From: Vavraia culicis subsp. floridensis
Lineage: Eukaryota; Microsporidia; Pleistophoridae
Direction: 5' to 3'
Length of the DNA: 64,000 nt
NCBI RefSeq assembly: GCF_000192795.1
Contig: NW_007360611.1
Span: forward strand, 82,016 to 146,015
Numbering within the stretch: position 1 is the stretch's first letter; the number at the start of each line of letters is the position of its first letter. A model generated the notes under the pieces. It did not search any database and had not been told where the DNA came from. It saw only the letters and a list, made by a program, of their open reading frames with translations. The position numbers were made by a program, and so were the translations under genes. Below are positions 40,709 through 50,834 of the stretch, in pieces.

Positions 40709-41244
40709 GGATCTACGGTATCGTCCACATTTTTTAAAATAGAAAATTATGAAAGTCAATTTGGACTTGACATGATAGTGGCGTGTTTTGTGTTTTCTAA
40801 CCTTGTTAGGAGCGGTTATTGCAAGTTATTAGTTGATGTGCACGTAATGCCACTTAAATTTTCATGCCCGGCATCCGTAACTAATTTTACTTCTACCAGC
40901 GAATGCGGAGTGGTGAACACACGATTTATTGATTCACCATAATCACAACTTAATTGTGGATTTATTGGCATTGTGTGAAATATATTTGTTATTTTCGTGT
41001 AATAATGTCGGTAATCGTTAAATTTGAGTATTGAGCCGATCAAGTTGATATTTACGAGCTATCCACCAAATTAATAACTGATAATGTGCAAGCTACTTAC
41101 TGGCTCGGCCTGTTCTATGAATTAATCATTGCGCTACTCAAACGGTAGTACCAAACATGTTTCGATATAGTGATGTACCGGTGTAGTGCAATAATAGTGA
41201 ACAATCATATTTGAACCATTATATATGTTGGTCTCTGACAATTA
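40709..41244. other. Divergent intergenic region
   Basis: Roughly 535 nt between the type I membrane protein gene and the trihelix-like gene. A 75-codon minus frame (40816-41043) is not supported. Confidence 0.45.
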
Positions 41245-41277
41245 TTTTATATTTAAATTTCGGGTTCGTCCACTCCC
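41245..41277 (+). promoter_or_regulatory. Core promoter: TTTTATATTTAAA and CCC
   Basis: The AT-rich TATA-like element at 41245-41257 lies 21 nt before the ATG at 41279, and CCC at 41275-41277 one nt before it. Both argue that translation starts at 41279 and not at the ATG at 41225, which lies upstream of the TATA element. Confidence 0.55.
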
Positions 41278-41278
41278 T

Positions 41279-42106
41279 ATGATCGGCAAAAAAAGATACG
41301 AATTGCTGGAGAAAATACTCATGCTGCGATTTGATCCTGAAATGAACAAAGAATTCAATAAAAATAGAAAGGATTCAAAGAATCACAAATTATTGTGGAC
41401 AAAGATCGCAGAAAACATAGAAAACATTGATGACCCGTTGGTTGTTCAGAATATATTCAATAATTTCATGAAAAACTGCAGAAAAAAAATGAAAGAGGAG
41501 AAGCTGGGAAAGAGCTGCGAAAAATGGATCTATTATGACCTGGTGAAGAAGTACATGTCTTATCAAATGGATAGTTTGGAGCAGTTTGGAAAAGAGGCCA
41601 TAGAGAAAAATAGCACCGAAAAAATACGTGTTGATGTCTCGGGTACTGGCACAAATAAAGGCGAAGAGAGTATTGTGTCCGGCACTGATACAAGTATTTT
41701 ATCTAGTGCACATGGTGAAGAAAGTCCAGAAAAGCACGAAGAAGTGAAATGTGATACTATAAAAGTAGAATTACAGAAAGACACGGCAAATGCACCAGAT
41801 CGGGATACAAATTCGTCTACTTCACTAAAACAACGCGACGACAGAAAGAAAACCTCCTATATTCATAAGAACACGGTTAAAACAGACGAAACATCAGTTT
41901 TAACATTTCTAAACCCGGGCAAATCAAAGATATTAAACCTCATAAACGAAAGAGATGCGTTGATAAAACAGCTTTTACTCTCTCAGGATGTGTGTGAGAG
42001 TTTAATTAGAGAGATTGCAAAAAAGGATAGCATGATTCAGGAACTGCTGAGCGATCGTAACGAAAGAATGATTTTAATCAGTCGAGTCAAGGAAAGATTA
42101 TTTTAG
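41279..42106 (+). CDS. Myb/SANT-like (trihelix-type) DNA-binding protein candidate
   Basis: The N-terminal 90 residues form a basic three-helix-like unit: 'KRYELLEKILMLRF', then 'HKLLWTKIAENIEN', then 'VQNIFNNFMKNCRKKMKEEK'. The 'LW..IA' and '..F.N.RKK..EEK' pattern recalls MADF/trihelix or Myb/SANT-like domains. The middle (about 95-215) is Ser/Thr/Glu-rich and low complexity. The C-terminal 60 residues form a likely coiled coil ('LINERDALIKQLLLSQDVCESLI') that could dimerise the protein. A transcription-factor role is inference from this layout. Length is 275 aa from 41279; an earlier ATG at 41225 would add 18 residues but lies upstream of the apparent TATA box. Confidence 0.5.
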   Translation: MIGKKRYELLEKILMLRFDPEMNKEFNKNRKDSKNHKLLWTKIAENIENIDDPLVVQNIFNNFMKNCRKKMKEEKLGKSCEKWIYYDLVKKYMSYQMDSLEQFGKEAIEKNSTEKIRVDVSGTGTNKGEESIVSGTDTSILSSAHGEESPEKHEEVKCDTIKVELQKDTANAPDRDTNSSTSLKQRDDRKKTSYIHKNTVKTDETSVLTFLNPGKSKILNLINERDALIKQLLLSQDVCESLIREIAKKDSMIQELLSDRNERMILISRVKERLF

Positions 42107-42951
42107 CGTAGAAATTTTATTCGTTATTTCACTTTTTATTAATCTGCAGTAACGAGATGATTTAATTAGTGATTTGAACCATAATTCCGTTCAAAAATAT
42201 ACACAGTTCACTTTATTAACGGGTGCGGTATCGTTTTTTTGATTTTTACGAAGAGTTTTCGTTATTCGCCCACTTTTAGTTCATGTGTTAACCTCAAACA
42301 ATCTATCATGCGTTAATTGGTAGGTTGGAATAAACCATTATCATGGAAAAAATGTATTTTATAGTATAAATATAGCTGTTTCCAACGCGAATGTTCCTCT
42401 TCGCCGTTTTGGACCAAATACTTTATCCATTCAAACAATAATTCGTGGCAGTTTTACAGTAGAGTTTGTGTTATGAGCTGCACATTTGCAATTATTTTTT
42501 GATTCAGAGCGTTTTAACACGTTTTTGCGCTTAACTTGGTAGAGCCCGAAGTCAACATGTTAGTAGAATCATTTCAGTTTATAAGTTCGTTCGTTCGTTC
42601 ATGTTAAAAGTCCCGCATATTTCATATCACTTTCTTTGCAATCAATAAACGTAACGATAGGCTTTTATTTACATGATCGTTCTATTTGTATCATAGTCTT
42701 GATAATGAATGGTGTGTCCTTTGTTAGAACCAATTCGGTGAGGAGCCTTCAACATAAAGGCCACAAAAATTATCGAACACTGTCCTATCAAGTGCTTTCA
42801 CTATTTAGTAATCCTATCATATTCTCTTCCACCATGCATAAGTTATATAAGCTGTCATGTTCCGATATGTTCATTTTTATCTTTTATCTCAATACGTCAC
42901 CTTCCAAACCAAATTTGTGATAGGTACGTGGCAATAAAAGCGCTTCTGGTC
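42107..42951. other. AT-rich intergenic before SRP54
   Basis: About 850 nt. A 94-codon frame (42636-42920) has no ATG near its start and a random-looking composition. No gene called. Confidence 0.5.
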
Positions 42952-42982
42952 TTAAATAAATAAAAAATTAAATTGCATCCCC
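42952..42982 (+). promoter_or_regulatory. SRP54 core promoter: AT-rich TATA region and CCCC
   Basis: TTAAATAAATAAAAAATTA-type tract from 42952 and CCCC at 42979-42982, 4 nt before the ATG at 42987. Confidence 0.5.
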
Positions 42983-42986
42983 TTGA

Positions 42987-44393
42987 ATGATTTTTGATCT
43001 CGGAAAGTCGATCAATTCAACATTACAGAATTTATTTGGGAGGGATGTAACAGATCAGGCGATAGACGCTGCCATAAAAGATATAGTAAGGCAGCTTATA
43101 CAAAATAATGTGGGTACTAAGTGTGTAACGCAGCTCAAGATTAATTTAGACAACAAGATAAAAAATGAGAAATTTAAGCCAGGTATAAACAAGGCAAAAT
43201 GGGTATACAACGCCATATTTGACGAACTGGTAAATCTTGTCGATCCGAAGTGTGAGCCTTACAAAGTCAAACGGGGAAGATCACAGGTTATCATGTTGGT
43301 TGGGTTGCAGGGCGCAGGTAAGACAACCACTGTGTGTAAATATGCGAATTTTTATAAAAAGAAAGGATATAAAGCGGGTATAGTGTGCGCAGATACATTT
43401 CGAGCGGGTGCATTTGACCAAATAAAGCAGAATGCGTTGAAGATTAATGTTCCGTATTTTGGCAGCTCCGACCCAGATCCGGTAAAGGTTGCTTTAGAGG
43501 GTGTCGAAAAGTTCAAGAAGGATAAGTTTGAGGTTATTTTGGTTGATACGAGCGGCAGACACACGCAGGAGAATGATCTGTTTAACGAAATGGAGGAGAT
43601 TGTAAACGCTATAGCGCCTGACAACATTGTTTTTGTCATGGATGCTGGGATCGGACAAAGTGCCGAGCATCAGGCTATGGGATTCAAAGAAAAGGTAAAT
43701 TTGGGTAGCATTATTCTGACAAAAGTGGATGGTGCTGAAAAGGCGGGCGGTGCCATTTCTTCAGTCGCGATAACCAAGTGTCCGATCGAGTTTATCGGTA
43801 GTGGCGAGGGAATGGATGATTTGGATGTGTTCAGTCCAAAGCGATTTATAAATAAGATTTTGGGAAAGGGAGACCTGGAGGGACTGGCCGAGAAGATAAA
43901 AGACCTCAAGATAGACGAGAAAGAGATTGTGAACAAGATTAGAAGTGGGAAATACACGCTTAAAGATTTCAATCTGCAACTGCAGCAGTTGATGTCGCTT
44001 GGTCCCCTGAGCAAAGTTATGGAAATGATACCTGGAATGGGGAATTTCCCCATGTCTGATGAGGGAGTTCTCAGAAAGATGGTGTGCATTTTTGATTCTA
44101 TGACAGAAAAGGAGCTGGGCTCTGATGGTGAAATTTTGAAAAGAGAACCTACCAGAGTTACAAGAATCGCGAGAGGAAGTGGGACTAGACCAGAATTGGT
44201 ACTTCAGCTGGTGGCGCAATTTGAAATGATGGCCAATTTGATGAAGAAACTGGGTAATAATCAAGGTTTTATGAATCTTTTGAACGCAGATACGTCCAAA
44301 ATGAGCGCAAGTGAGAAGGCAAAGCTCAAGCAGCAAGCAACCGGCTTTTTGCCGAAGAATGTGATTAACCAGATGGAAGACTACTTTAAATAA
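42987..44393 (+). CDS. SRP54: Signal recognition particle 54 kDa subunit
   Basis: GTPase of SRP that binds signal sequences on ribosomes and docks them to the ER receptor. Domains in order: N helical bundle (1-95), then the G domain with P-loop GLQGAGKT (106-113), DTFRAGAFDQ, DTSGRH and TKVDGAEKAGG. The methionine-rich M domain (about 325-468) carries 'LMSLGPLSKVMEMIPGMG' and several Met-rich helices for signal-peptide and SRP RNA binding. At 468 aa the protein is near the usual eukaryotic length but lacks an extended C-terminal tail. No SRP RNA gene was recognised in the window. Confidence 0.97.
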   Translation: MIFDLGKSINSTLQNLFGRDVTDQAIDAAIKDIVRQLIQNNVGTKCVTQLKINLDNKIKNEKFKPGINKAKWVYNAIFDELVNLVDPKCEPYKVKRGRSQVIMLVGLQGAGKTTTVCKYANFYKKKGYKAGIVCADTFRAGAFDQIKQNALKINVPYFGSSDPDPVKVALEGVEKFKKDKFEVILVDTSGRHTQENDLFNEMEEIVNAIAPDNIVFVMDAGIGQSAEHQAMGFKEKVNLGSIILTKVDGAEKAGGAISSVAITKCPIEFIGSGEGMDDLDVFSPKRFINKILGKGDLEGLAEKIKDLKIDEKEIVNKIRSGKYTLKDFNLQLQQLMSLGPLSKVMEMIPGMGNFPMSDEGVLRKMVCIFDSMTEKELGSDGEILKREPTRVTRIARGSGTRPELVLQLVAQFEMMANLMKKLGNNQGFMNLLNADTSKMSASEKAKLKQQATGFLPKNVINQMEDYFK

Positions 44394-44687
44394 TTTTGAC
44401 GTTATTTTGTGTTTTTTTACTAACATTGCTGTTTATTTGTTACATGCACCACAGTCATTACCTTATTACGATTTGTGATCCGTGGTTATGATGATACATT
44501 TTCGAGTAAGGCATTTTTGCTTATTCCAGAACGGTCAGCTAAGCTTTTCTACGAAGTTCCCTACCAGTTTTTACACCGATTCAACATTTCAGGATACACA
44601 GAACCATTCGGTGGCGTAGATAAACGTAAGTGCTCCGCGTATTATTCTCTAGCATCGCAACAAATGAGAAAATACCGATAACCCATC
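44394..44687. other. Short spacer SRP54-TAF13
   Basis: 294 nt. A 68-codon frame begins at GTG and has no usable ATG. CCC at 44682-44684 lies 3 nt before the TAF13 start. Confidence 0.5.
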
Positions 44688-44999
44688 ATGAAAGAGAAAA
44701 AAAAGGTTTCCTTTGCCAAAGATCTAAAGCTGATGATGTACGGTTTTGGTGACGCCATAATACCGCGAAATGATACGATAGAAGTGCTCCATGATTATCT
44801 TCAGGGCTATCTCAAGAACTTGTTGATCAAAACACAAAACATGGCGAAAATAAAGGGAAAGACGAAAACAGATGATTTGCTGTACATTCTGAAGAAGGAT
44901 AGAAGAAAATACATGAGAGTTAAGGACTTGTTACTGACCAATGAGGAGTTAAAGAATGCTAGAAAGGCATTTGATTTTGAGGACTACGAAAAGGAATAA
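44688..44999 (+). CDS. TAF13: TFIID subunit TAF13
   Basis: Histone-fold subunit of the general transcription factor TFIID, pairing with TAF11. The 103-aa product follows the family closely from end to end: 'FAKDLKLMMYGFGD' (alpha-1), the long central helix 'TIEVLHDYLQGYLKNLLIKTQ', then 'DLLYILKKDRRKYMRVKDLLLTNEELKNARKAFD' with the conserved K-D-R-K and RVKDLL..NEELK.ARKAFD signature. It is shorter than animal TAF13 only at the termini. ATG at 44688 is preceded by CCC. Same direction as SRP54 but with its own promoter signal. Confidence 0.94.
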   Translation: MKEKKKVSFAKDLKLMMYGFGDAIIPRNDTIEVLHDYLQGYLKNLLIKTQNMAKIKGKTKTDDLLYILKKDRRKYMRVKDLLLTNEELKNARKAFDFEDYEKE

Positions 45000-45443
45000 C
45001 TGTAAGGACATGGATTGTAAAAGAGTCCGTAATATTAAAATTACTATGATTCATAATTTCTTATATAATAGTTCACTGGTTGATTGCAACAAATGCGTTC
45101 ATCTGATTATTGCTGTGTTTCTTTTTGAAACCATATCCCGGGTTTGCACCAGTTTAAATTGCCGTATGTTGGCAGTAGTGGATTTAATACCTCCCTTAGC
45201 TCGGTATCGAAACATTAACCGAATACCAACGGTTGCGGTTGGCCCTAGCAGGTAAGAAAAGTGTGCTTATCTAGGTGTTGTTGTATGGGAGGCAAATAAG
45301 CGATTTTTGGTGAACAAGGTGCACTGCAGAACGAGCCTTTTCAATACCATTAAATTAAAACATGTGACATTAAACAATGATGTACGATCAAAAAGAATAC
45401 ATCCCCATGCACGCACATGTTTTACTTATTCGACCAGGACAGT
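45000..45443. other. Convergent intergenic
   Basis: About 440 nt between the 3' ends of TAF13 (+) and the 617-aa protein (-). No supported gene. Confidence 0.5.
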
Positions 45444-47297
45444 CTAACGGTACTTTATTCGATAATTTACGAGGTGCTTAATCCCTTTAGATAACATTTT
45501 AAGATCTCTTTCTACCACGCTCATTGTGCAAGAGATCAATTTTTTATAGCTTATCATGTGCTCCTCGATTATACTTTTGTACTTTTTGCCCTCTTTCGAT
45601 GCTGCTATATCTCCAATCAGTCCCTTACAGTAATTTGTTGTGTTAACATTCGAAGTTTTGGTAGTACGCAGATTACTTTTATGATATAGAACGTGTTTTT
45701 CTATGCATGATATGTTTTCTGCAAGCGCCTTTTTCTTCTTTTTACTCCTTCTCCGTCCGGCTGATTTGAATGAGCTTTTATTGTTTTTTACATGGCTCTT
45801 ATTGGGAATAACTTCAATATTTCCGGTATTAGAGGAACAGAAATAGCTGTGCGGATTTACTTCAGTTTGCTCTGTCTTACGGAACGGCCGCATATGCTCT
45901 TCCTCTGTGTTAGAACCGAGTATTTCGTCAATATTAGAACTTAAACTTTTCCTTTTGTGTTCGTTTACCGTACTATGTTCGATTGATGATCCGTTACCTA
46001 ACGTTTTGTTCATCTTTTCGTACCTAAAAGTCTGATCGCAGCCATTGTGAATTATGTCATTATTTGACCCACCGGTAGAGGAAGAGAAATTAAGAAACGG
46101 ATTGCTCACTTGTTCATAAATTTTGCGTATTGATGTTTCTTTAGGCATTTCTACAGTATTCTTCCGCTTGCTTGTGAGACATTTATCACGTAATTTCTTC
46201 TTCTCCACCGCATGCCCAGTGGTATTCGATGTACACGATCTTCCAAAACTTACAATTTCTTTGCTCACTTTTTCATGATCCTTCATCACGTGTTTGCTTA
46301 TCAATCTAGTACCAGTTTCTTCATTCCTCTCATCCAAACCACTTACATCACGTACTCCTTGGTTCTTAGGCCACATATTTGTTCGTTCATTGTTCTCTGT
46401 ACAATCATTACTGGCTGAGTCGTCAAAAGCCTTTCGGAAATCGAAGCGCATGGATCTTTTCATTTTTGACGTGATAGTGAACTCCAAGCCGTCTTCCATT
46501 TGAATCTTTTTTTGCACAAAACTGCAGCTTGTGCTGTCTCCGCTGATATTTTCATCGCTTTTCATGCAGATATTTTTTATAGGTACCGATACTTTCATGG
46601 CATTTGTCATTTCCGTGTTGCTGCACGCCTTATCGCTACGACTACTTGTCTTTGCAATGCCCAGTTCCAGGAACCTTTTATCTACCGCTTCACTACAAAT
46701 GTCAGAGGTGAAAAGTTCTATTCTGATATTTTCTCTGTATAAAACTAATTTGGTCGTGTCAAGAGAGTACCCAAGCACAGTTTTGTACGCCAGTGATATT
46801 ATTTTCTTATTGTCGTACAGCTTGATATCCGACCGGTTGAAAAACACGTACGAAGTGTTGGTGGGTGTGTTTTGTCTTTGATCAGTGCCTGCAATAATGT
46901 TGTACCCGTCCAAACTGTATCCAAATATTTTTGTGGTCCTGTTGTAGCGTGTTAGTAACTCACAGCAGTACCATCTTATGTTCCTGCACACTAGCCCTGA
47001 CACCTCCATGCCGTGATTTTCAAATATACTTAGGAACTCGTTGTTGGGCAGTACCCTGCGCAGCAAGATCACAAATTTTATCTGAATTTCTGAATCGACG
47101 AATTCACTCATACAATGGTCCAAATCTATTCGTTCGTCAACGATGTACCGGTACACATTCTGTTTGTTCATCGTATTTTTGTTCACATAGTTCAGCACTT
47201 TGTTAACTATGTTTACGTTGCTCATCGGCAGTTTAAAGCACTGCTCAAGATTTTTCATGCAATTTGTATTTTTTGTCATTTTATACCTGAAATGCAT
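45444..47297 (-). CDS. Unidentified protein with basic nuclear-type motifs (617 aa)
   Basis: No family recognised. The N-terminal 210 residues look folded, with mixed strands and helices ('IQIKFVILLRRVLPNNEFLSIF', 'TTKIFGYSLDGYNIIAG'). From about residue 215 to 545 the chain is Ser/Asn/Thr/Lys-rich and probably disordered. It contains basic clusters 'KKKLRDK', 'SKRKN', 'HKRKSLS' and 'GRRRSKKKKKALA' that resemble nuclear localisation signals. The last 60 residues are helical. Candidate starts are ATG 47297 and ATG 47279 (residue 7), neither with a CCC element. A nuclear role is inference. Confidence 0.62.
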   Translation of the reverse strand: MHFRYKMTKNTNCMKNLEQCFKLPMSNVNIVNKVLNYVNKNTMNKQNVYRYIVDERIDLDHCMSEFVDSEIQIKFVILLRRVLPNNEFLSIFENHGMEVSGLVCRNIRWYCCELLTRYNRTTKIFGYSLDGYNIIAGTDQRQNTPTNTSYVFFNRSDIKLYDNKKIISLAYKTVLGYSLDTTKLVLYRENIRIELFTSDICSEAVDKRFLELGIAKTSSRSDKACSNTEMTNAMKVSVPIKNICMKSDENISGDSTSCSFVQKKIQMEDGLEFTITSKMKRSMRFDFRKAFDDSASNDCTENNERTNMWPKNQGVRDVSGLDERNEETGTRLISKHVMKDHEKVSKEIVSFGRSCTSNTTGHAVEKKKLRDKCLTSKRKNTVEMPKETSIRKIYEQVSNPFLNFSSSTGGSNNDIIHNGCDQTFRYEKMNKTLGNGSSIEHSTVNEHKRKSLSSNIDEILGSNTEEEHMRPFRKTEQTEVNPHSYFCSSNTGNIEVIPNKSHVKNNKSSFKSAGRRRSKKKKKALAENISCIEKHVLYHKSNLRTTKTSNVNTTNYCKGLIGDIAASKEGKKYKSIIEEHMISYKKLISCTMSVVERDLKMLSKGIKHLVNYRIKYR

Positions 47298-47826
47298 AAA
47301 TAAAGTATTTGCATTATTTTAGTCAAAAACATTTTTGTATATTTCCCATTTCACAGTGCCCAAACAACTTTTCCAGCATTCTGATTTTATTTCATCTCAT
47401 TTTTTCCAAACATGTTTGTTTCTTCATCACTTTTAGAGTCATTCCACGAAATAGCAGTTTATATCTATCAAAATTTAATCACGCCATGAATCGGCGTACA
47501 ATATACCTATCTGTGGCTGTTGGTCAACAGCGATATTTGCAGAGGTAAAATATCTTTAAAGGCGTTATACAACACAAATATCCTCATTACCGTACTTACA
47601 TGCCGGCAGAACAGTATCGCACAGTTCCACCCATCCTCTTTTGCCACGTAGCACAGCCCCATGAAGACAAAAAACCAGAGAGGGAGTATGTGGCATGTGT
47701 GCACTTAGAGCAGTGTAATCGTGTTCTATTAGCACTCAACCATTTTTTGAATCGATAGCTCCTCACCAGCAACCATTTACATCAAGTTCTAATATTTGGG
47801 CATTCAATTACAAAAAACGGTGGAAT
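47298..47826. other. Divergent intergenic, distal half
   Basis: About 530 nt, no supported gene. Frames at 47309-47548 and 47507-47704 lack good starts. Confidence 0.45.
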
Positions 47827-47982
47827 TATATAAAAGGCTGTCTGTACGAGAAGTAAATTTAATTTAGCACGAATAGTGCTCTTAGAATGCATGAATGGCA
47901 GTAAATTAAATTTACTCGCCGCATAAATTACACCATTACATACGGTTCACGATGCGTTATTGTATACAATGGTGACATTTTT
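47827..47982 (+). ncRNA. Candidate small structured RNA (TATA box, hairpin, T-run)
   Basis: TATATAAAA at 47827-47835 is followed 17 nt later by a perfect 15-nt inverted repeat: AGTAAATTTAATTTA at 47852-47866 pairs with TAAATTAAATTTACT at 47902-47916. A second small hairpin (AGCAC-GAATA-GTGCT, 47866-47880) begins at the last base of the first arm. A TTTTT at 47978-47982 could end a Pol III transcript. The arrangement resembles an upstream-TATA small RNA gene of about 120-130 nt. No known snRNA, SRP, RNase P or U3 motif was recognised. It could instead be a distal promoter of RRN3 plus an AT-rich palindrome. Confidence 0.3.
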
Positions 47983-48027
47983 CAGTAATTTTAATTTTTA
48001 ATTCCAAGGCCCTTAGAATTGTAAAAA

Positions 48028-49152
48028 ATGGTGAACAAAAAGAGCAGCGCTAAAAAGGCTCTTCGTACCAGAAAAGTGAAGAAAAGTGTGAATAAGCTGA
48101 AAGCTGGGAACTGTGCAGGAGTTTTGGGCAAGAGTCGGTGTAAGAAAAGGGACGGTGCCGGTACGAGGATGGCTGGTGTGCAGAAGGCGCCAGATAATGT
48201 TGCGAAAGTGTCCGATGTACAGAAAAAGTGTGCCAAGGCGGGCGCAATTGATCCCGTGTTGCGTAGCATCTCAATGGACAAGCCACTTTCCAACAGAGAT
48301 AAAATTGCGATTCTGAAAAATACCAGGAGTCTGTTTGCAAACATAAACAGTGTTTGTGATTGCGTTGAGCTGCTGTACGATCCGCTGCTGCGGAGGTCTT
48401 TGCTAGCCAAGGTAGTTGATTTTATGGTGGAAACTGATGTAAATATTGCATCTGAGTACGATTCTCTCTCTGACGAGGAATGGAACGAAATAGAGTCTAT
48501 GTATCCTACACCAATAAGCAACGATAAAAATAAAACGTTACGAGAACAAATACAGACATTCACCAACATTTTTTTGAAGCTCGATTGTTTCTTCAAGGAT
48601 GTAGGGATTGTGGGAGTCTTTGATATTTTTGAGAAATACGTGTTCACATCTAAGACGAGGTATGTGCAGTTTTTGATATACAATATGGATCCAGAGGATG
48701 TGCTTGTGTACTTTCTCTCGTCTTTGAAGAGGAATCACGCGCTTTCTGGCCATTATATCGCGTATTTTTCGTCTTATCTTGTACGGAGAAAGATGGAAGA
48801 GAATCTGATAGCAAAGGCCATCTCGTGCTTTTTCAAATATTTTAAGGATCTGAAAAGCCGATTCCTGTATTTAAATGCTGCTCAGTACTTTCTATACATA
48901 CTCTGCTTTAAGCAGACATACGCGAATACATACGAAACTTTCATCAATACGCTGTTCAAAAACGATGTGATGTACCTGAACAGGAATATCGTGAACGTGT
49001 TTTGTAATATTCACAGTAGAAAAGGAGTGAGCGGTTTTATTGAGAGTGATATCAGTAGAATAGATCTCTTCTACTTCGATCCGCCCAACATTTCCAGGAT
49101 AATGAAAGTCTATGAAAGCAATTTTTTAACCTTTGATAAAAGTAAAATTTAA
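48028..49152 (+). CDS. RRN3: RNA polymerase I initiation factor Rrn3/TIF-IA
   Basis: Bridges RNA polymerase I to the core factor on rDNA promoters. After a very basic N-terminus (K/R-rich, residues 1-45) comes a HEAT-like helical body with the Rrn3 pattern. 'TRYVQFLIYNM', 'SGHYIAYFSSYLVRRKMEENLIAKAISCFFKYF' (matching the conserved 'YI.SFLAR..F' region), 'LNAAQYFLYILCFK', and the end block 'IDLFYFDPPNISRIMKVYE', equivalent to the conserved 'D.FFPFDP' segment, are all visible. At 374 aa it is about 60% of yeast length; the C-terminal extension is gone. A CCC run (48010-48012) lies 15 nt before the ATG. Confidence 0.82.
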   Translation: MVNKKSSAKKALRTRKVKKSVNKLKAGNCAGVLGKSRCKKRDGAGTRMAGVQKAPDNVAKVSDVQKKCAKAGAIDPVLRSISMDKPLSNRDKIAILKNTRSLFANINSVCDCVELLYDPLLRRSLLAKVVDFMVETDVNIASEYDSLSDEEWNEIESMYPTPISNDKNKTLREQIQTFTNIFLKLDCFFKDVGIVGVFDIFEKYVFTSKTRYVQFLIYNMDPEDVLVYFLSSLKRNHALSGHYIAYFSSYLVRRKMEENLIAKAISCFFKYFKDLKSRFLYLNAAQYFLYILCFKQTYANTYETFINTLFKNDVMYLNRNIVNVFCNIHSRKGVSGFIESDISRIDLFYFDPPNISRIMKVYESNFLTFDKSKI

Positions 49153-50645
49153 ACTATTTTACGTTTTTATTCGTGTTTTATATTGAGCACTACAAAATTT
49201 TACACTATAGACCACAAGAATTGCGGTTGTAACGATGTTTTTATCTTTTATTTGTTCTAACATCCCGATTCACAGTGTTGAGCCATCCGTGGTGCATCGC
49301 TTCAATTCGTTGCGTAGCATCTAGCGAATCTGTTGCGCTTGCAGAACTGATTCGTGTATTTTGAGCTGTAGACCGTATTGGTTATCCCGAAAGTGGTGTG
49401 TTAGCTCTGATACACTGCTCGTACTTTCTCAAAAGTGTAAGATTGTTCACCAGCACAGGCCGGAGATTAGCTGTGACATAAGTCATGGACGAGCACCCAA
49501 ACACGTCTTGATATAACCGATCGATGGGAACGATGGTTCATACGATTGTGATAGCTGAACGCAGAAAGGATTGTAGGCAAAAAAGAGCGATATGGCACGG
49601 AAGTTCTTGTCCTCCCGTGGCGGGAAATAAGAGAAGCGGACGCCTGCAATGAAATGATCACGTTCATACGTATATCACATAATCGCAGCCATTGTTGTAT
49701 CATTAACCCGCAAATTATGAGAGTTCAACGCGAAAAAAATAAAAAAAGGTATCATACGAATGGTTCATGAGCCACTCCGTTGATATATGCTCAGCATCGA
49801 GCGTATTTTCATACGTTACGGCCGTGTTATCAATTGAATATTCTCACGAGTGTGATGTGCACCTCCCTGGTACCAGGAAGCAAAGAAGTACCATGCAATC
49901 CTGATGTTTTTCTTCTTCCCGAACATATTTTTGAAAGCCTTGGATTAACGAGTCGTGTGTAGGAGTGTTTGTGCAACAGTGCGGTAGTACTAGAAATAAT
50001 AATGTAAAATAAACATGTGATAATGTATCATTTATTCGTTCATCCATGGATGGTTACAGAAGTAAAGCAAGAATAGTAAAAAGTAGTATTGTGCTTCCTC
50101 AACTAAAGAATGCCCCTACAACGAGAACTAATACCAACTTGAATGTAGTACATCATATGAACATTAATATGTGAACGTGATTGTTCATTTAACATTGTTT
50201 AATCAGTGCCGTATCGGATTACAAGTCGAGATAAGTATAGCAGGCCATAAATAACTTGCACAAGCTAAACACTGGGCAGGTTTTTTCTCTGTACGTATGA
50301 ACAAGTATTAGGTCATGGATTGTGTGGCAAGCCTGGTGTGAGGAGGTATACTAATAATTTAATTGGGAAAGTAATCATCTGGTTGAAGCGATACCAATCA
50401 CTTCATAACAACGTGGCAGGAACAGAAATACCATGTATGTACACCAAATTATGAAGTAACATAGCGCTACTTAAATAAAAATGGTAGTGTTCATAACGCT
50501 GTGCTGCAAAAGGATGTTTTATTAAGAAGACATGAGGAACGGTAATTTCTTGTAAAAGTTGCGACGAGTAAATAGCATCGAGAAATAAACGTAATTTGTG
50601 TGTTGTTCACGGTATAAATCACGTATACAATCTGTTATATTAGTT
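49153..50645. other. 1.5-kb intergenic stretch
   Basis: No frame exceeds 78 codons and none has protein-like features. No RNA gene recognised. Confidence 0.5.
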
Positions 50646-50828
50646 TTACTTTATGTTAAAGTCAAATATTCCGAAGTCAAGCTTAAACTTTTCATTCTTG
50701 GCATGTGGCAGAGGATAATCCTCTAGCTCGTCTTCGCATGTCTCAAAGAAAATTGAAACTGGGATGTTCAAGTCGTCTAAATCATATTCCAAGTACTCAT
50801 CGGGATAAAAGTAATAATCGAGTTCCAT
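50646..50828 (-). CDS. Small acidic protein (60 aa)
   Basis: Not recognised. Very acidic and aromatic (many Asp, Glu, Tyr, Phe; 'YYFYPDEYLEYDLDDLN', 'CEDELEDYPLP'), with a short Lys-containing C-terminus. The strongest support is context: CCCCC (50830-50834 complement) lies one nt before its ATG, as at conserved genes. The 'DELEDYPL' stretch faintly recalls acidic proteasome-lid protein Dss1/Sem1, but the tryptophan-containing motifs of that family are absent, so no function is assigned. Confidence 0.5.
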   Translation of the reverse strand: MELDYYFYPDEYLEYDLDDLNIPVSIFFETCEDELEDYPLPHAKNEKFKLDFGIFDFNIK

Positions 50829-50834
50829 TGGGGG

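Noticed and set aside
44475..44681. 68-codon plus frame before TAF13
   Set aside because: Starts at GTG with no ATG until its last residues.
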